Shown here: in pieces, positions 1 to 6,169 of the stretch
Position numbering within the stretch: the first letter of the stretch is position 1
Layout of the letters: each line of letters begins with the position of its first letter
DNA from: an uncultured Clostridia bacterium
Lineage (GTDB): Bacteria; Bacillota; Clostridia; Christensenellales; Borkfalkiaceae
Direction of reading: 5' to 3'
NCBI GenBank assembly: GCA_946628865.1
Contig: CAMOXE010000117.1
Location: 1 to 7,033 of the forward strand
DNA: 7,033 nt
Position numbers and translations under genes: made by a program
The notes under the pieces: model-generated
What the model was told of the DNA's origin: nothing
The model's database searches: none
What the model saw: only the letters and a program-made list of their open reading frames with translations

Positions 1-135
1 ACCAAGGCGAGCAGGGTTTGCAAGGCGAAAAAGGCGATAAAGGCGACCAAGGCGAGCAGGGTTTGCAAGGCGAAAAAGGCGATAAAGGCGACCAAGGCGA
101 GCAGGGTTTGCAAGGCGAAAAAGGCGATAAAGGCG
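1..135 (+). repeat. Three perfect 45-bp tandem repeats encoding collagen-like Gly-X-Y triplets
   Basis: The units at 1-45, 46-90 and 91-135 are identical base for base and start ACCAAGGCGAGCAGGG. Each encodes five triplets (GDQ GEQ GLQ GEK GDK in cyclic order). The array is open at the left edge, so the true copy number is unknown. The unit length is a multiple of three, so gain or loss of copies would change the length of the collagen-like region without breaking the frame. The alternating acidic and lysine/glutamine X-Y positions are typical of charge-stabilised bacterial collagen-like sequence, which lacks hydroxyproline. Confidence 0.95.
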
Positions 136-1094
136 AAGGCGTTAAAAGTGCGTATATCGACGAAAACGGCGATTTAATAGTAACCTTAACGAGCGACGAA
201 GTTATCAACGCGGGGAGCGTGATAAACAAAGAAAATCCGCAAAAACTCGCGTTTTACCCGTTAGATGACGGCACTTACGCAGTAGGCGGCGGCAACGCTA
301 TATGTTTAAGTTCGATAACTATTCCCTCTACTTACAAAGGTAAAGCGGTTACAAGCATATATTCTTTTTACGGCTTTAAGGGGAATACAGTAATTATTCC
401 CGAAAGCATAAAGACTATTAATGAATATGCGTTTGCGGAATGTTTTAATTTATCGGAAATACTTATTCCTAACAGTGTTACGGACATTGAAAAATATGCA
501 TTTGCAGGGTGTTCTAATTTAACGGAAATAACTGTTCCTAATAATGTCAAGAATATTGGAGAATATGCGTTTTATAATTGTAGAAATTTAACTACAATAA
601 ATATTCCAAATAGCATAACGGTATTAGAAAAAGGCATTTTCGAAGGATGCAGTTCATTATCTTCGATAGTTTTGCCCGAAGAATTGACAAAAATAAGCGA
701 CTGTGCCTTTAAATCTTGTATCTCACTTACCGAAATAACTTTCCCCGATTCTCTCGTCTATGTTGGTATTGAAGCATTTTTATCATCAGGTCTGTTAGAT
801 ATATATGCAAATGACTATACCAATTGGTATTTGCCAAGCACAAAAAAAGTTGGAAAAATACATGGATATCCCAATCAAACAGAAAGGGCTTACGATCTTT
901 CAACAAACAAAGTAACATTTACTTTTTCATCTGCATATTACAACGCCTCTTACTTATTAAACAGCAAATCATTTGCCATTGCAATAAAGGGCAATCCGCT
1001 AACTTATAAAGGGACTATTAATTATTATGGAACAACCTATGGTGGAATGGATGTAAGTGTTTCTTTTGCAGGTTGCAGTTTTACAAAGCAATAA
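3..1094 (+). CDS. Collagen-like / BspA-type leucine-rich-repeat surface protein (5'-truncated)
   Basis: The reading frame is open to the left edge, so the N-terminus, including any signal peptide, is missing; 363 residues are visible. The TTG at 18 is a leucine codon inside the repeat, not a start. In order: Gly-X-Y triplets (residues 2-45); a linker with the pattern G-V-K-S-A-Y-I-D-E-N-G-D-L (46-58), a style often found after bacterial collagen-like regions; an LRR cap (about 104-130) with a typical IPSTYKGKAVTSI stretch; six 23-residue BspA-type (LRR_5) repeats of pattern xIPxSVxxIxxxAFxxCxxLxxI (131 to about 263); and an unassigned C-terminal domain of about 100 residues. BspA-like LRR proteins are typically exported and bind host or bacterial surfaces, and collagen triplets can form a trimeric stalk, so a surface adhesin is inferred. 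No LPXTG motif or C-terminal membrane anchor is visible, so any attachment must come from the missing N-terminus or be non-covalent. The gene converges with the minus-strand operon and ends 16 nt before a terminator hairpin. Confidence 0.88.
   Translation, partial: QGEQGLQGEKGDKGDQGEQGLQGEKGDKGDQGEQGLQGEKGDKGEGVKSAYIDENGDLIVTLTSDEVINAGSVINKENPQKLAFYPLDDGTYAVGGGNAICLSSITIPSTYKGKAVTSIYSFYGFKGNTVIIPESIKTINEYAFAECFNLSEILIPNSVTDIEKYAFAGCSNLTEITVPNNVKNIGEYAFYNCRNLTTINIPNSITVLEKGIFEGCSSLSSIVLPEELTKISDCAFKSCISLTEITFPDSLVYVGIEAFLSSGLLDIYANDYTNWYLPSTKKVGKIHGYPNQTERAYDLSTNKVTFTFSSAYYNASYLLNSKSFAIAIKGNPLTYKGTINYYGTTYGGMDVSVSFAGCSFTKQ
393..791 (+). repeat. BspA-type leucine-rich repeats, 69-bp / 23-residue period
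   Basis: Six consecutive 23-codon units begin at about 393, 462, 531, 600, 669 and 738. Each starts with a hydrophobic-hydrophobic-Pro turn (IIP, LIP, TVP, NIP, VLP, TFP). Repeats 1, 2, 3 and 5 carry the conserved A-F-x-x-C; repeat 4 has IFEGC instead. The sixth repeat is degenerate: it keeps EAF, has no cysteine and is cut short at LSSG. Unlike the collagen units, these repeats have diverged at DNA level and are only similar as protein. They are predicted to form the curved LRR solenoid of the protein. Confidence 0.88.
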
Positions 1095-1110
1095 AAATAA
1101 TGAAATAAAA

Positions 1111-1130
1111 GCGGGGGCGAAAGCCCCCGC
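1111..1130. terminator. Rho-independent terminator, probably bidirectional
   Basis: An 8-bp perfect GC stem, GCGGGGGC (1111-1118) with GCCCCCGC (1123-1130), closes on a GAAA tetraloop. On the + strand it is followed by AATTTTTATG, giving a terminator 16 nt after the stop codon of the LRR gene. On the minus strand the stem is followed by CTTTTATTTC from 1110 downwards, so it can also stop transcripts leaving the MFS gene, whose stop codon lies 44 nt away. The 80-nt convergent gap (1095-1174) holds no other clear signal. Confidence 0.9.
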
Positions 1131-1174
1131 AATTTTTATGCTGTTTTTGGTAGCCTATAGGCAAATATAACTGG

Positions 1175-2902
1175 CTAGTCGCCGACGTCGAGTTGCTCTA
1201 ATACGCTCTTTTTCTCAATCGGCTTGCTGTCGCCGTGCTTGACGAATATCATTGTTACTATCGCGAGCGCCGCGAATATCGTCGCGTAGTAAAACAACGG
1301 ACGCATACTGCCCATCATATCCATTATAAAGCCCGAAAGTATAGGCGTTACTATCTGCGCCGCCATGCTCGCAGTATAGTAATATCCCGTGAACTTGCCG
1401 ACGTTTCCGCCGCTCGCGAGTTCAACTACCATCGGGAAGGAGTTTACGTTTATCGTCGCCCAGCCTATGCCCGCCAAAGCAAACAGTGCGTTAAGTATAA
1501 GCCCCGACGACGACGCCGTCATAAACGTTGCACCGAAAAACGCTACGGTCAGCATTATTACGCCCGCAAGTATGCTCTTTTTTCTGCCGATCTTCCTCGC
1601 AAGCATTCCGACGGGTATGTAGGATATTATCGCCGTGCCTTGCGCTATCAAAAGCGTGGTGTTGTAGTCCTTATGCAGGACGTTCGTCGCGTACAGGCTG
1701 TACTTTGAAGTTACCGCGTTATACGCGATAAACCAAAACGCCACCGAGCAAAGTATCAGTATTAAACTCTTGAACTCGCCTTTGGAAAGTTTCTTCGTTT
1801 CTCCGCTTTCGGTCTCTTTATCGTCTACGCCGTATTTCGCGGAGTCCTCTTCCATTTCTTTCGCCCATTTCGGCTCGTTGACTTTCCATATAAACACCGC
1901 GAGCGCGACCACCATCAACACGCACACCGCGCCGATAAAGCCCGTATAACTCATTATCTGGTTATACGACTTGCCCGTTCCGAAAACTATTCCGAGGACC
2001 AAAACGATCATTCCGCCTATCGTTCCCATAAGGTTTATTATCGCGTTGCCCTGCGAACGCAAAGGCTTTACCGTAACGTCCGGCATCAGCGCCACCGCGG
2101 GAGAACGGAATATCGCCATAGCAAGCAACGTCAGCAGTAACAACAGACTGAAGAATACGAACGGCAAGGGGTTTGACAGCGTCTGTTTCCAGGCATACAC
2201 GCTCCTCGCCGGCGTTATCAGATTGCCGTAGGCGTTTTTCATTGCGGACTTTGACAGCAGTATTTTAGTTTCGCCCTTTTGATAGTAATACCCGTCGTCG
2301 CCGTGATATACGAGATAGTAATTCCCGTCCTCGTAAGCGTAATACGTTTCGGGGTTTTTGCGGTCGGCGTTGTAGTCTTTGTTTATCTCCGTAAACCACT
2401 TTTCCGCCTCCGACTTTTCTGTTTCGGTCAAGTCGGCGTAATTTTTGTTGAATACGACGTTCGCGGCGTAGTCTTTTACCGTGTAAGTTTTCGGAACGTC
2501 TTTATTGTATATGGAGTTATACTCCGCGTTCGCGATTTCGGAATCGGTAAAGAGTTCGGAATAAAACGACTGATCTTCGCTCGCTTTAAGCGAGGTCAGT
2601 TGCGCGTTGTCGGCAAAAGTCAACGAGAAAAAGCAAAGCGCCGCAACGAGCGTGCCTATTACGACGTAAGGCGTGCGCCGTCCGAATTTGGTATTCGTTT
2701 TATCCGAAAGCGTTCCGAAAAGCGGCAATAAAAACACCGCTATGACGTTGTCGAGGGACATAATTATTCCCGACAGCGTTTGATTGAGACCGAATTTGTT
2801 TACGAGCATCATCGGAACGATAGCGTCGTAGGCTTGCCAGAACGCGCAAATCAGAAAAAACGCAAATCCGACGAAAATAGTCTTTTTGTAGTTGAGTTTC
2901 AT
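1175..2902 (-). CDS. MFS transporter, SLC45/GPH-like, with a large external loop insertion
   Basis: A 575-residue membrane protein with 12 predicted membrane segments at about 8-30, 42-62, 78-97, 246-265, 285-308, 316-338, 377-397, 414-434, 443-463, 466-488, 503-526 and 534-555. The cytoplasmic loop 2-3 has the MFS A-motif as G63-T-L-S-D67 followed by K-F-G-R-R76, in the form seen in SLC45 and glycoside-pentoside-hexuronide (GPH) sugar carriers. Loop 4-5 has R266-S-P and P274-D275, also typical of that group. A second A-like motif lies at 430-442 (PVGMLARKIGRKK). Family knowledge suggests cation-coupled sugar or glycoside uptake, but the substrate cannot be read from the sequence. Residues 98-245 form an unusually long, acidic and tyrosine-rich external loop between segments 3 and 4. 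The ATG start is supported by AAGGGGG at 7 nt spacing and by a normal short cytoplasmic N-terminus. The gene follows the zinc-ribbon gene by 39 nt and may be co-transcribed with it. No sugar-metabolism gene is in view to indicate the substrate. Confidence 0.9.
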   Translation of the reverse strand: MKLNYKKTIFVGFAFFLICAFWQAYDAIVPMMLVNKFGLNQTLSGIIMSLDNVIAVFLLPLFGTLSDKTNTKFGRRTPYVVIGTLVAALCFFSLTFADNAQLTSLKASEDQSFYSELFTDSEIANAEYNSIYNKDVPKTYTVKDYAANVVFNKNYADLTETEKSEAEKWFTEINKDYNADRKNPETYYAYEDGNYYLVYHGDDGYYYQKGETKILLSKSAMKNAYGNLITPARSVYAWKQTLSNPLPFVFFSLLLLLTLLAMAIFRSPAVALMPDVTVKPLRSQGNAIINLMGTIGGMIVLVLGIVFGTGKSYNQIMSYTGFIGAVCVLMVVALAVFIWKVNEPKWAKEMEEDSAKYGVDDKETESGETKKLSKGEFKSLILILCSVAFWFIAYNAVTSKYSLYATNVLHKDYNTTLLIAQGTAIISYIPVGMLARKIGRKKSILAGVIMLTVAFFGATFMTASSSGLILNALFALAGIGWATINVNSFPMVVELASGGNVGKFTGYYYTASMAAQIVTPILSGFIMDMMGSMRPLFYYATIFAALAIVTMIFVKHGDSKPIEKKSVLEQLDVGD

Positions 2903-2909
2903 CTGTAAT

Positions 2910-2916
2910 CCCCCTT
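2910..2916 (-). promoter_or_regulatory. Shine-Dalgarno sequence of the MFS gene
   Basis: The minus strand reads AAGGGGG, then 7 nt, then ATG at 2902. This is a strong purine-rich site that supports the chosen start and allows translation independent of the upstream gene. I found no convincing -35/-10 pair in the 39-nt gap, so a dedicated promoter here is not supported. Confidence 0.75.
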
Positions 2917-2927
2917 GAACGGTTTAA

Positions 2928-2959
2928 TACGCCGAGCCCAATCAATTCGCCTCGGCGTA
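2928..2959 (-). promoter_or_regulatory. 9-bp inverted repeat around the zinc-ribbon stop codon
   Basis: TACGCCGAG (2928-2936) pairs perfectly with CTCGGCGTA (2951-2959) across a 14-nt loop that contains the TGA stop codon of the zinc-ribbon gene (2942-2944). In the transcript the stem is followed by TTAAACCG rather than a U-run, so it is not a standard intrinsic terminator. It could pause RNA polymerase, protect an mRNA end, or reduce coupling into the MFS gene. Any role is inferred from position only. Confidence 0.4.
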
Positions 2960-3655
2960 CAAGAGTCTGTGGCAACTCTCGCACTCGACTATCTCGCCCT
3001 TTTTAAGATTTTCGGCGTCCGCGATCGGCAGTTCGTTACCGCACCTGCCGCAATGCGCCGACTTCCCGGAAATGTCCGCCAAGTACACTATGGGGAACAT
3101 CTTTTCCTGCCTATGGCGCTTATACGCCGACATGATCTCGGGATCGATTTTCTTTTCGATAGCGGCAAGTTTGGATTTAATTTCGCCGGTTTCGCCTTCT
3201 TTGGACGCTTTGAGTTCGGCGTACTTAGGCGCGAATTCCTTGTAGGCGGCGTTCGCCTTTTTCGTGTCCGCGCGAAGTTTTGCGAATTCTTCCAAAACCG
3301 CCTTTATCTCTTTCGATACCGATTCGATATTGTCCGAAAGATTCTTAACCTCTTCGCTGAGTTCGTGCGCTTTTTTCTTGATGTAGTTTATCTCGTCGAG
3401 GTCCTCGCAGGTTTCGACGACGTTTTCGTACTCGGCTTCGGTTTCTTTGAGTTGTTCGTATAGTTTAGCGAGCGAATTGAATTTCGCGGCAAGGTCTTTC
3501 GCTCGGGCATCAAGCCTCGCGATATTCTCGTTCGCGCTCTTTAAAACGCTCTGCGCCGCCGCCGCTTTTTTACGCTCTTCGCTTTGAGATAAAGACACCT
3601 CTATCTCGCGCAATTTGCCGTCCACTTCCTGATACTGTAAAAGTTCGTTTATCAT
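2942..3655 (-). CDS. Coiled-coil protein with C-terminal C4 zinc ribbon (zf-RING_7 / DUF164-like)
   Basis: A 237-residue soluble protein. Residues 1 to about 170 are charged and heptad-like, predicting a long antiparallel helical coiled coil. A conserved hinge follows (D171-P-E-I, then Y178-K-R-H-R), then a zinc ribbon with ligands C202-x2-C205 and C225-x2-C228 ending in C-H-R-L-L-Y. This is the layout of the bacterial C4 zinc-ribbon family that includes chlamydial CT398/CdsZ. The length is normal for the family and all four cysteines are present. The molecular role in Firmicutes is not settled; nucleic-acid or protein binding is usually suggested. The gene commonly follows the NIF3 gene in the rpoD neighbourhood, as here, 16 nt downstream. 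The start is fixed by AAAGGAGG at 3661-3668, 5 nt before the ATG. Confidence 0.9.
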   Translation of the reverse strand: MINELLQYQEVDGKLREIEVSLSQSEERKKAAAAQSVLKSANENIARLDARAKDLAAKFNSLAKLYEQLKETEAEYENVVETCEDLDEINYIKKKAHELSEEVKNLSDNIESVSKEIKAVLEEFAKLRADTKKANAAYKEFAPKYAELKASKEGETGEIKSKLAAIEKKIDPEIMSAYKRHRQEKMFPIVYLADISGKSAHCGRCGNELPIADAENLKKGEIVECESCHRLLYAEAN

Positions 3656-3660
3656 TTCTG

Positions 3661-3668
3661 CCTCCTTT
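3661..3668 (-). promoter_or_regulatory. Shine-Dalgarno sequence of the zinc-ribbon gene
   Basis: The minus strand reads AAAGGAGG followed by 5 nt and ATG at 3655. It is a near-perfect anti-16S match. It lies just after the TAA stop codon of the NIF3 gene (3672-3674), so it fills the short intergenic gap and decides the start. Confidence 0.85.
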
Positions 3669-3671
3669 CGG

Positions 3672-4451
3672 TTACGCTAATACGGCGTTACCGAAGAATA
3701 TTATTTTTTCATTTTTATTTTCTTTCGCGAAAGTCTCGCAAATCTTTTTCATGCCGTAGTTTTCGCTCGCGTAGTGCGTGAAATTCATTACCGCAAATCC
3801 CTTTTCCGTCGCCGCGAGAAGGTCGTGGTGCTTTATATCCGCCGAAACGATAAGATCCGCGCCGAAATCTTCCGCCGCCGCTATCGCCCCGTCGTCTAAG
3901 CCCGCGCCGCAAAACGACGCTATCTTGTTTATGTCTCGCTCCGCATTTCCGTATACTTCGAGCCGCTCGGTATTAAACTCGGCTTTATACCTCTCTTTAA
4001 GTTCGCCGAGTTTCGATTTTTTGATTGCAAACAGCCTGCCGTAACCGGTTTTTTTGCCGAAATCCTCCGCTATAAGTTGATTATCGCCGCCTAAGCCCTT
4101 GGCAAAGTAATAGTCCGTCCCGCGACACGCGCAGTCTAAATTAAGGTGCATCGACACGACGGTTATGCCTAAAGCGATACACTTGCCTATCGCGGAATTT
4201 GCGTCGACGCTTTTTATCGGCGAATAGATCGCGGGGTGATGAGTTACTATTAAATTGCAACCGTTTCGGTCGGCGAATTCAACGCCCGAAAGCGTTAAAT
4301 CCAGCATAAAAGCCGCGCCTGTAAACTCCTTCTCGCCCGCATTTATTATTATTCCGCTGTTATCGTATAATCCGTCCTTTTTGCAAAGTTTTTCGGAAAG
4401 TTCTATCGGCGCATATTTTTGTATTTTATCGTAAAACTCGGTTATCGTCAT
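3672..4451 (-). CDS. NIF3-family dinuclear metal-centre protein, short form (YbgI-like)
   Basis: A 259-residue protein of the NIF3/YbgI/YqfO family, which forms ring-shaped hexamers with two metal ions per subunit. Visible ligand candidates are H71-H72 in the V-T-H-H-P motif, H102 and D106 in M-H-L-N-L-D, and H226 with E230 in F-T-H-Y-A-S-E. All the positions expected for the metal site are present. The G-Y-G-R signature (136-139) and the A-D-I-K-H-H-D segment (204-210) are also typical. The length matches E. coli YbgI (about 247) rather than Bacillus YqfO (about 370), so the PII-like middle domain of the long form is absent. Biochemical function is unresolved for the family; a metal-dependent hydrolase or GTP cyclohydrolase-like role has been proposed. 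The start overlaps the end of trmK by 26 nt, and the only SD-like element (GGAG, about 16 nt upstream) is distant, so translation is probably coupled to trmK. Confidence 0.93.
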   Translation of the reverse strand: MTITEFYDKIQKYAPIELSEKLCKKDGLYDNSGIIINAGEKEFTGAAFMLDLTLSGVEFADRNGCNLIVTHHPAIYSPIKSVDANSAIGKCIALGITVVSMHLNLDCACRGTDYYFAKGLGGDNQLIAEDFGKKTGYGRLFAIKKSKLGELKERYKAEFNTERLEVYGNAERDINKIASFCGAGLDDGAIAAAEDFGADLIVSADIKHHDLLAATEKGFAVMNFTHYASENYGMKKICETFAKENKNEKIIFFGNAVLA

Positions 4452-5097
4452 TTATTATCTTATTTAACTCCGCAATCTTTTTCTCAATATCCGACTTTTC
4501 GTCGCCTTTCATATTCGCCGCCGCGTTTTCAAGCGCCGCGCGCTTTTTTATTACGCTCTCTTTAAAATCCGGATATAAATATCTTAAATTCTCTCTGCCG
4601 TACTCGTATTCCGCCTCGTCGTACAGATCCGCCTCGGGCGTTTTTTCCGCCACGATATAGTCGTAAAACTTGCCGTCCGATTTAAAAGTATAGTCTTTTA
4701 TCAACTTATAGCCCGACTTTACCAAAGCCCTTCGCACTTTGTCCGAATTTTTCATAGGCTGCAGCGCTAAGATTTTCGGGAGGTTTTCGGCAGAGGAAAT
4801 TATCTTCACGATCTCTTCCCCGCCCATGCCGGCGATCAGCGCCTCGTCTGCGTAAGGCACGCCGTTAAACCCGTCGGCGACTATAGCCGTATATCTTCCG
4901 CTATACTCTTTCGCCAAAAGGTCCTCCGCCTTTTTTAAAGATTTTGCGGAAATATCGGTAACGATGACGCGTTTGCATTTCCCGCCGTCCAACATCGCCT
5001 TGGCGATATAGCCGTGGTCGCAGCCTATATCCGCAAAGATTTCCGCGTCCTTAAGCCCGCCGATTATCTCTTTTAGCCTATCGCTTAATTTCGGCAT
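4426..5097 (-). CDS. trmK: tRNA (adenine(22)-N1)-methyltransferase TrmK
   Basis: A 223-residue Rossmann-fold, SAM-dependent methyltransferase. TrmK (Bacillus YqfN) makes m1A at position 22 in the D-arm region of certain tRNAs in the cytoplasm. Motif I is D23-I-G-C-D-H-G-Y (23-30). The acidic residue contacting the SAM ribose is D48 in V-T-D-I-S. A second acidic motif is A-D75-G-F. The family signature A-G-M-G-G is at 89-93, and L-Q-P-M-K-N-S-D (112-119) is the usual substrate-side motif. Residues 175-220 form the helical coiled-coil tail typical of TrmK. The length is normal. The ATG lies 1 nt after the rpoD stop codon (TAA, A, ATG) with only a weak SD, which points to translational coupling. 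Placement right after rpoD matches the conserved Firmicutes order and supports the assignment. Confidence 0.94.
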   Translation of the reverse strand: MPKLSDRLKEIIGGLKDAEIFADIGCDHGYIAKAMLDGGKCKRVIVTDISAKSLKKAEDLLAKEYSGRYTAIVADGFNGVPYADEALIAGMGGEEIVKIISSAENLPKILALQPMKNSDKVRRALVKSGYKLIKDYTFKSDGKFYDYIVAEKTPEADLYDEAEYEYGRENLRYLYPDFKESVIKKRAALENAAANMKGDEKSDIEKKIAELNKIINDDNRVLR

Positions 5098-5098
5098 T

Positions 5099-6154
5099 TT
5101 ATTCCACGAAGTCTTTAAGGCGTTTGCACCTCGACGGGTGGCGAAGTTTTCTTATTGCTTTAGCCTCTATTTGTCTTATACGCTCACGCGTTACGTTGAA
5201 CTCTTTCCCGACTTCTTCGAGCGTTCTCGGTCTGCCGTCGTCTATTCCGTAGCGCAGGCGCAAAACCTTTTCTTCGCGCGGGGTAAGAGTATCGAGTACG
5301 CCGATCAGTTGCTCTTTGAGCATTGAAAACGCGACTACGTCCGTCGGAGCGGCGGCTTGCTCGTCCTCGATAAAATCGCCCAAATGGCTGTCCTCTTCCT
5401 CGCCGATAGGCGTTTCGAGAGATACGGGGTCTTGAGCAATCTTTTGTATTTCCATTACTTTCGTCGGGGACAAACCCATTTCTTTCCCGATCTCTTCCGG
5501 GGTCGGTTCTCTGCCGAGTTCTTGAAGTAACGTTCTCGATACGCGCACGACTTTGTTTATAGTCTCTACCATATGCACGGGTATCCTTATAGTTCTCGCC
5601 TGGTCGGCTATCGCCCTCGTTATCGCTTGGCGTATCCACCAGGTCGCATAAGTCGAAAACTTAAAGCCCTTTTGATAATCGAACTTTTCGACCGCTTTCA
5701 TAAGTCCCAAGTTTCCTTCCTGAATAAGATCGAGGAACTGCATGCCGCGACCGACGTAGCGTTTGGCGATAGACACCACGAGCCTTAAATTCGCTTCGGA
5801 AAGCCGCATTTTCGCGTCCTCATCGCCGTCGACCATCTTTTTGGCGAGTTCTATCTCGTCGTCGGCGGAAAGCAGCGGGACTTTGCCGATGTCTTTAAGA
5901 TACATCTTGACCGGGTCGTCCATGCTTATTTCTTTGAGTAGTTGCTCGTAGAGTTCTTTGTCTTTCGCGTAGTCGTCCACGATTATTACGCCGTTGTCGT
6001 CGAGAGCCTTGTAAATCTCGTTGATCTGCTCGGGATCGGCGTCGACTTTTTCAAGACGGTCGCAAAGTGCGTCGGAGCCTATCGAGCCTTTGCCCTTATA
6101 CTCTTCGACGAGCGAATTTATCAGTTCTTTTAATTGTTCTTCGGTAATAGACAT
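5099..6154 (-). CDS. rpoD: RNA polymerase primary sigma factor RpoD (SigA)
   Basis: A 351-residue housekeeping sigma-70 factor that directs core RNA polymerase to -10/-35 promoters. A short region 1.1-like domain is at about 1-62. Region 1.2 starts at D79 with D-D-P-V-K-M-Y-L. Region 2 (about 118-192) includes F-D-Y-Q-K-G-F-K-F-S-T-Y-A-T-W-W-I-R-Q (158-176), the promoter-melting and -10 recognition segment. Region 3 spans about 194-270. Region 4 (about 277-350) has the -35-binding helix-turn-helix at T311 to R336, with V-T-R-E-R-I-R-Q-I-E at 321-330. All key motifs are intact and the size is normal for clostridial SigA, which lacks the large non-conserved insert of E. coli RpoD. The ATG is supported by GGAGG at 6162-6166 with 7 nt spacing. 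It follows dnaG by 15 nt, the classical dnaG-rpoD pairing. Confidence 0.98.
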   Translation of the reverse strand: MSITEEQLKELINSLVEEYKGKGSIGSDALCDRLEKVDADPEQINEIYKALDDNGVIIVDDYAKDKELYEQLLKEISMDDPVKMYLKDIGKVPLLSADDEIELAKKMVDGDEDAKMRLSEANLRLVVSIAKRYVGRGMQFLDLIQEGNLGLMKAVEKFDYQKGFKFSTYATWWIRQAITRAIADQARTIRIPVHMVETINKVVRVSRTLLQELGREPTPEEIGKEMGLSPTKVMEIQKIAQDPVSLETPIGEEEDSHLGDFIEDEQAAAPTDVVAFSMLKEQLIGVLDTLTPREEKVLRLRYGIDDGRPRTLEEVGKEFNVTRERIRQIEAKAIRKLRHPSRCKRLKDFVE

Positions 6155-6161
6155 AATTTAT

Positions 6162-6166
6162 CCTCC
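6162..6166 (-). promoter_or_regulatory. Shine-Dalgarno sequence of rpoD
   Basis: The minus strand reads GGAGG 7 nt before ATG 6154, placed between the dnaG stop codon (TAG, 6170-6172) and rpoD. A second GAGGAG lies at 6174-6179 inside the last dnaG codons but is too far from the start to serve it. The site confirms the rpoD start. Confidence 0.8.
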
Positions 6167-6169
6167 GTT

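Noticed and set aside
18..20. TTG as a possible start of the collagen/LRR gene
   Set aside because: The same Leu codon recurs in every 45-bp unit and the frame is open to the window edge, so it is internal.
1153..1162. Perfect 10-bp palindrome GCCTATAGGC between the terminator and the MFS stop codon
   Set aside because: Single, short and without a partner site or promoter nearby; it could easily arise by chance.
1235..1708. A 157-codon open frame on the + strand opposite the MFS gene
   Set aside because: Its translation is a run of Arg and Tyr with no domain, and it lies fully antisense to a well-supported transporter. It is a reading-frame shadow.
2279..2731. A 150-codon + strand open frame rich in Val, Phe and Arg
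   Set aside because: Antisense to the MFS external loop and its N-terminal part; no recognisable domain.
2915..3463. A 182-codon + strand open frame opposite the zinc-ribbon gene
   Set aside because: The Phe- and Arg-rich translation mirrors the Glu/Lys-rich coiled coil on the other strand; the minus-strand gene has a perfect ribosome site and zinc ligands.
5184..5639. A 151-codon minus-strand open frame inside rpoD
   Set aside because: Alternate frame of an unmistakable sigma factor, with low-complexity Arg-rich translation and no ribosome site of its own that I could support.
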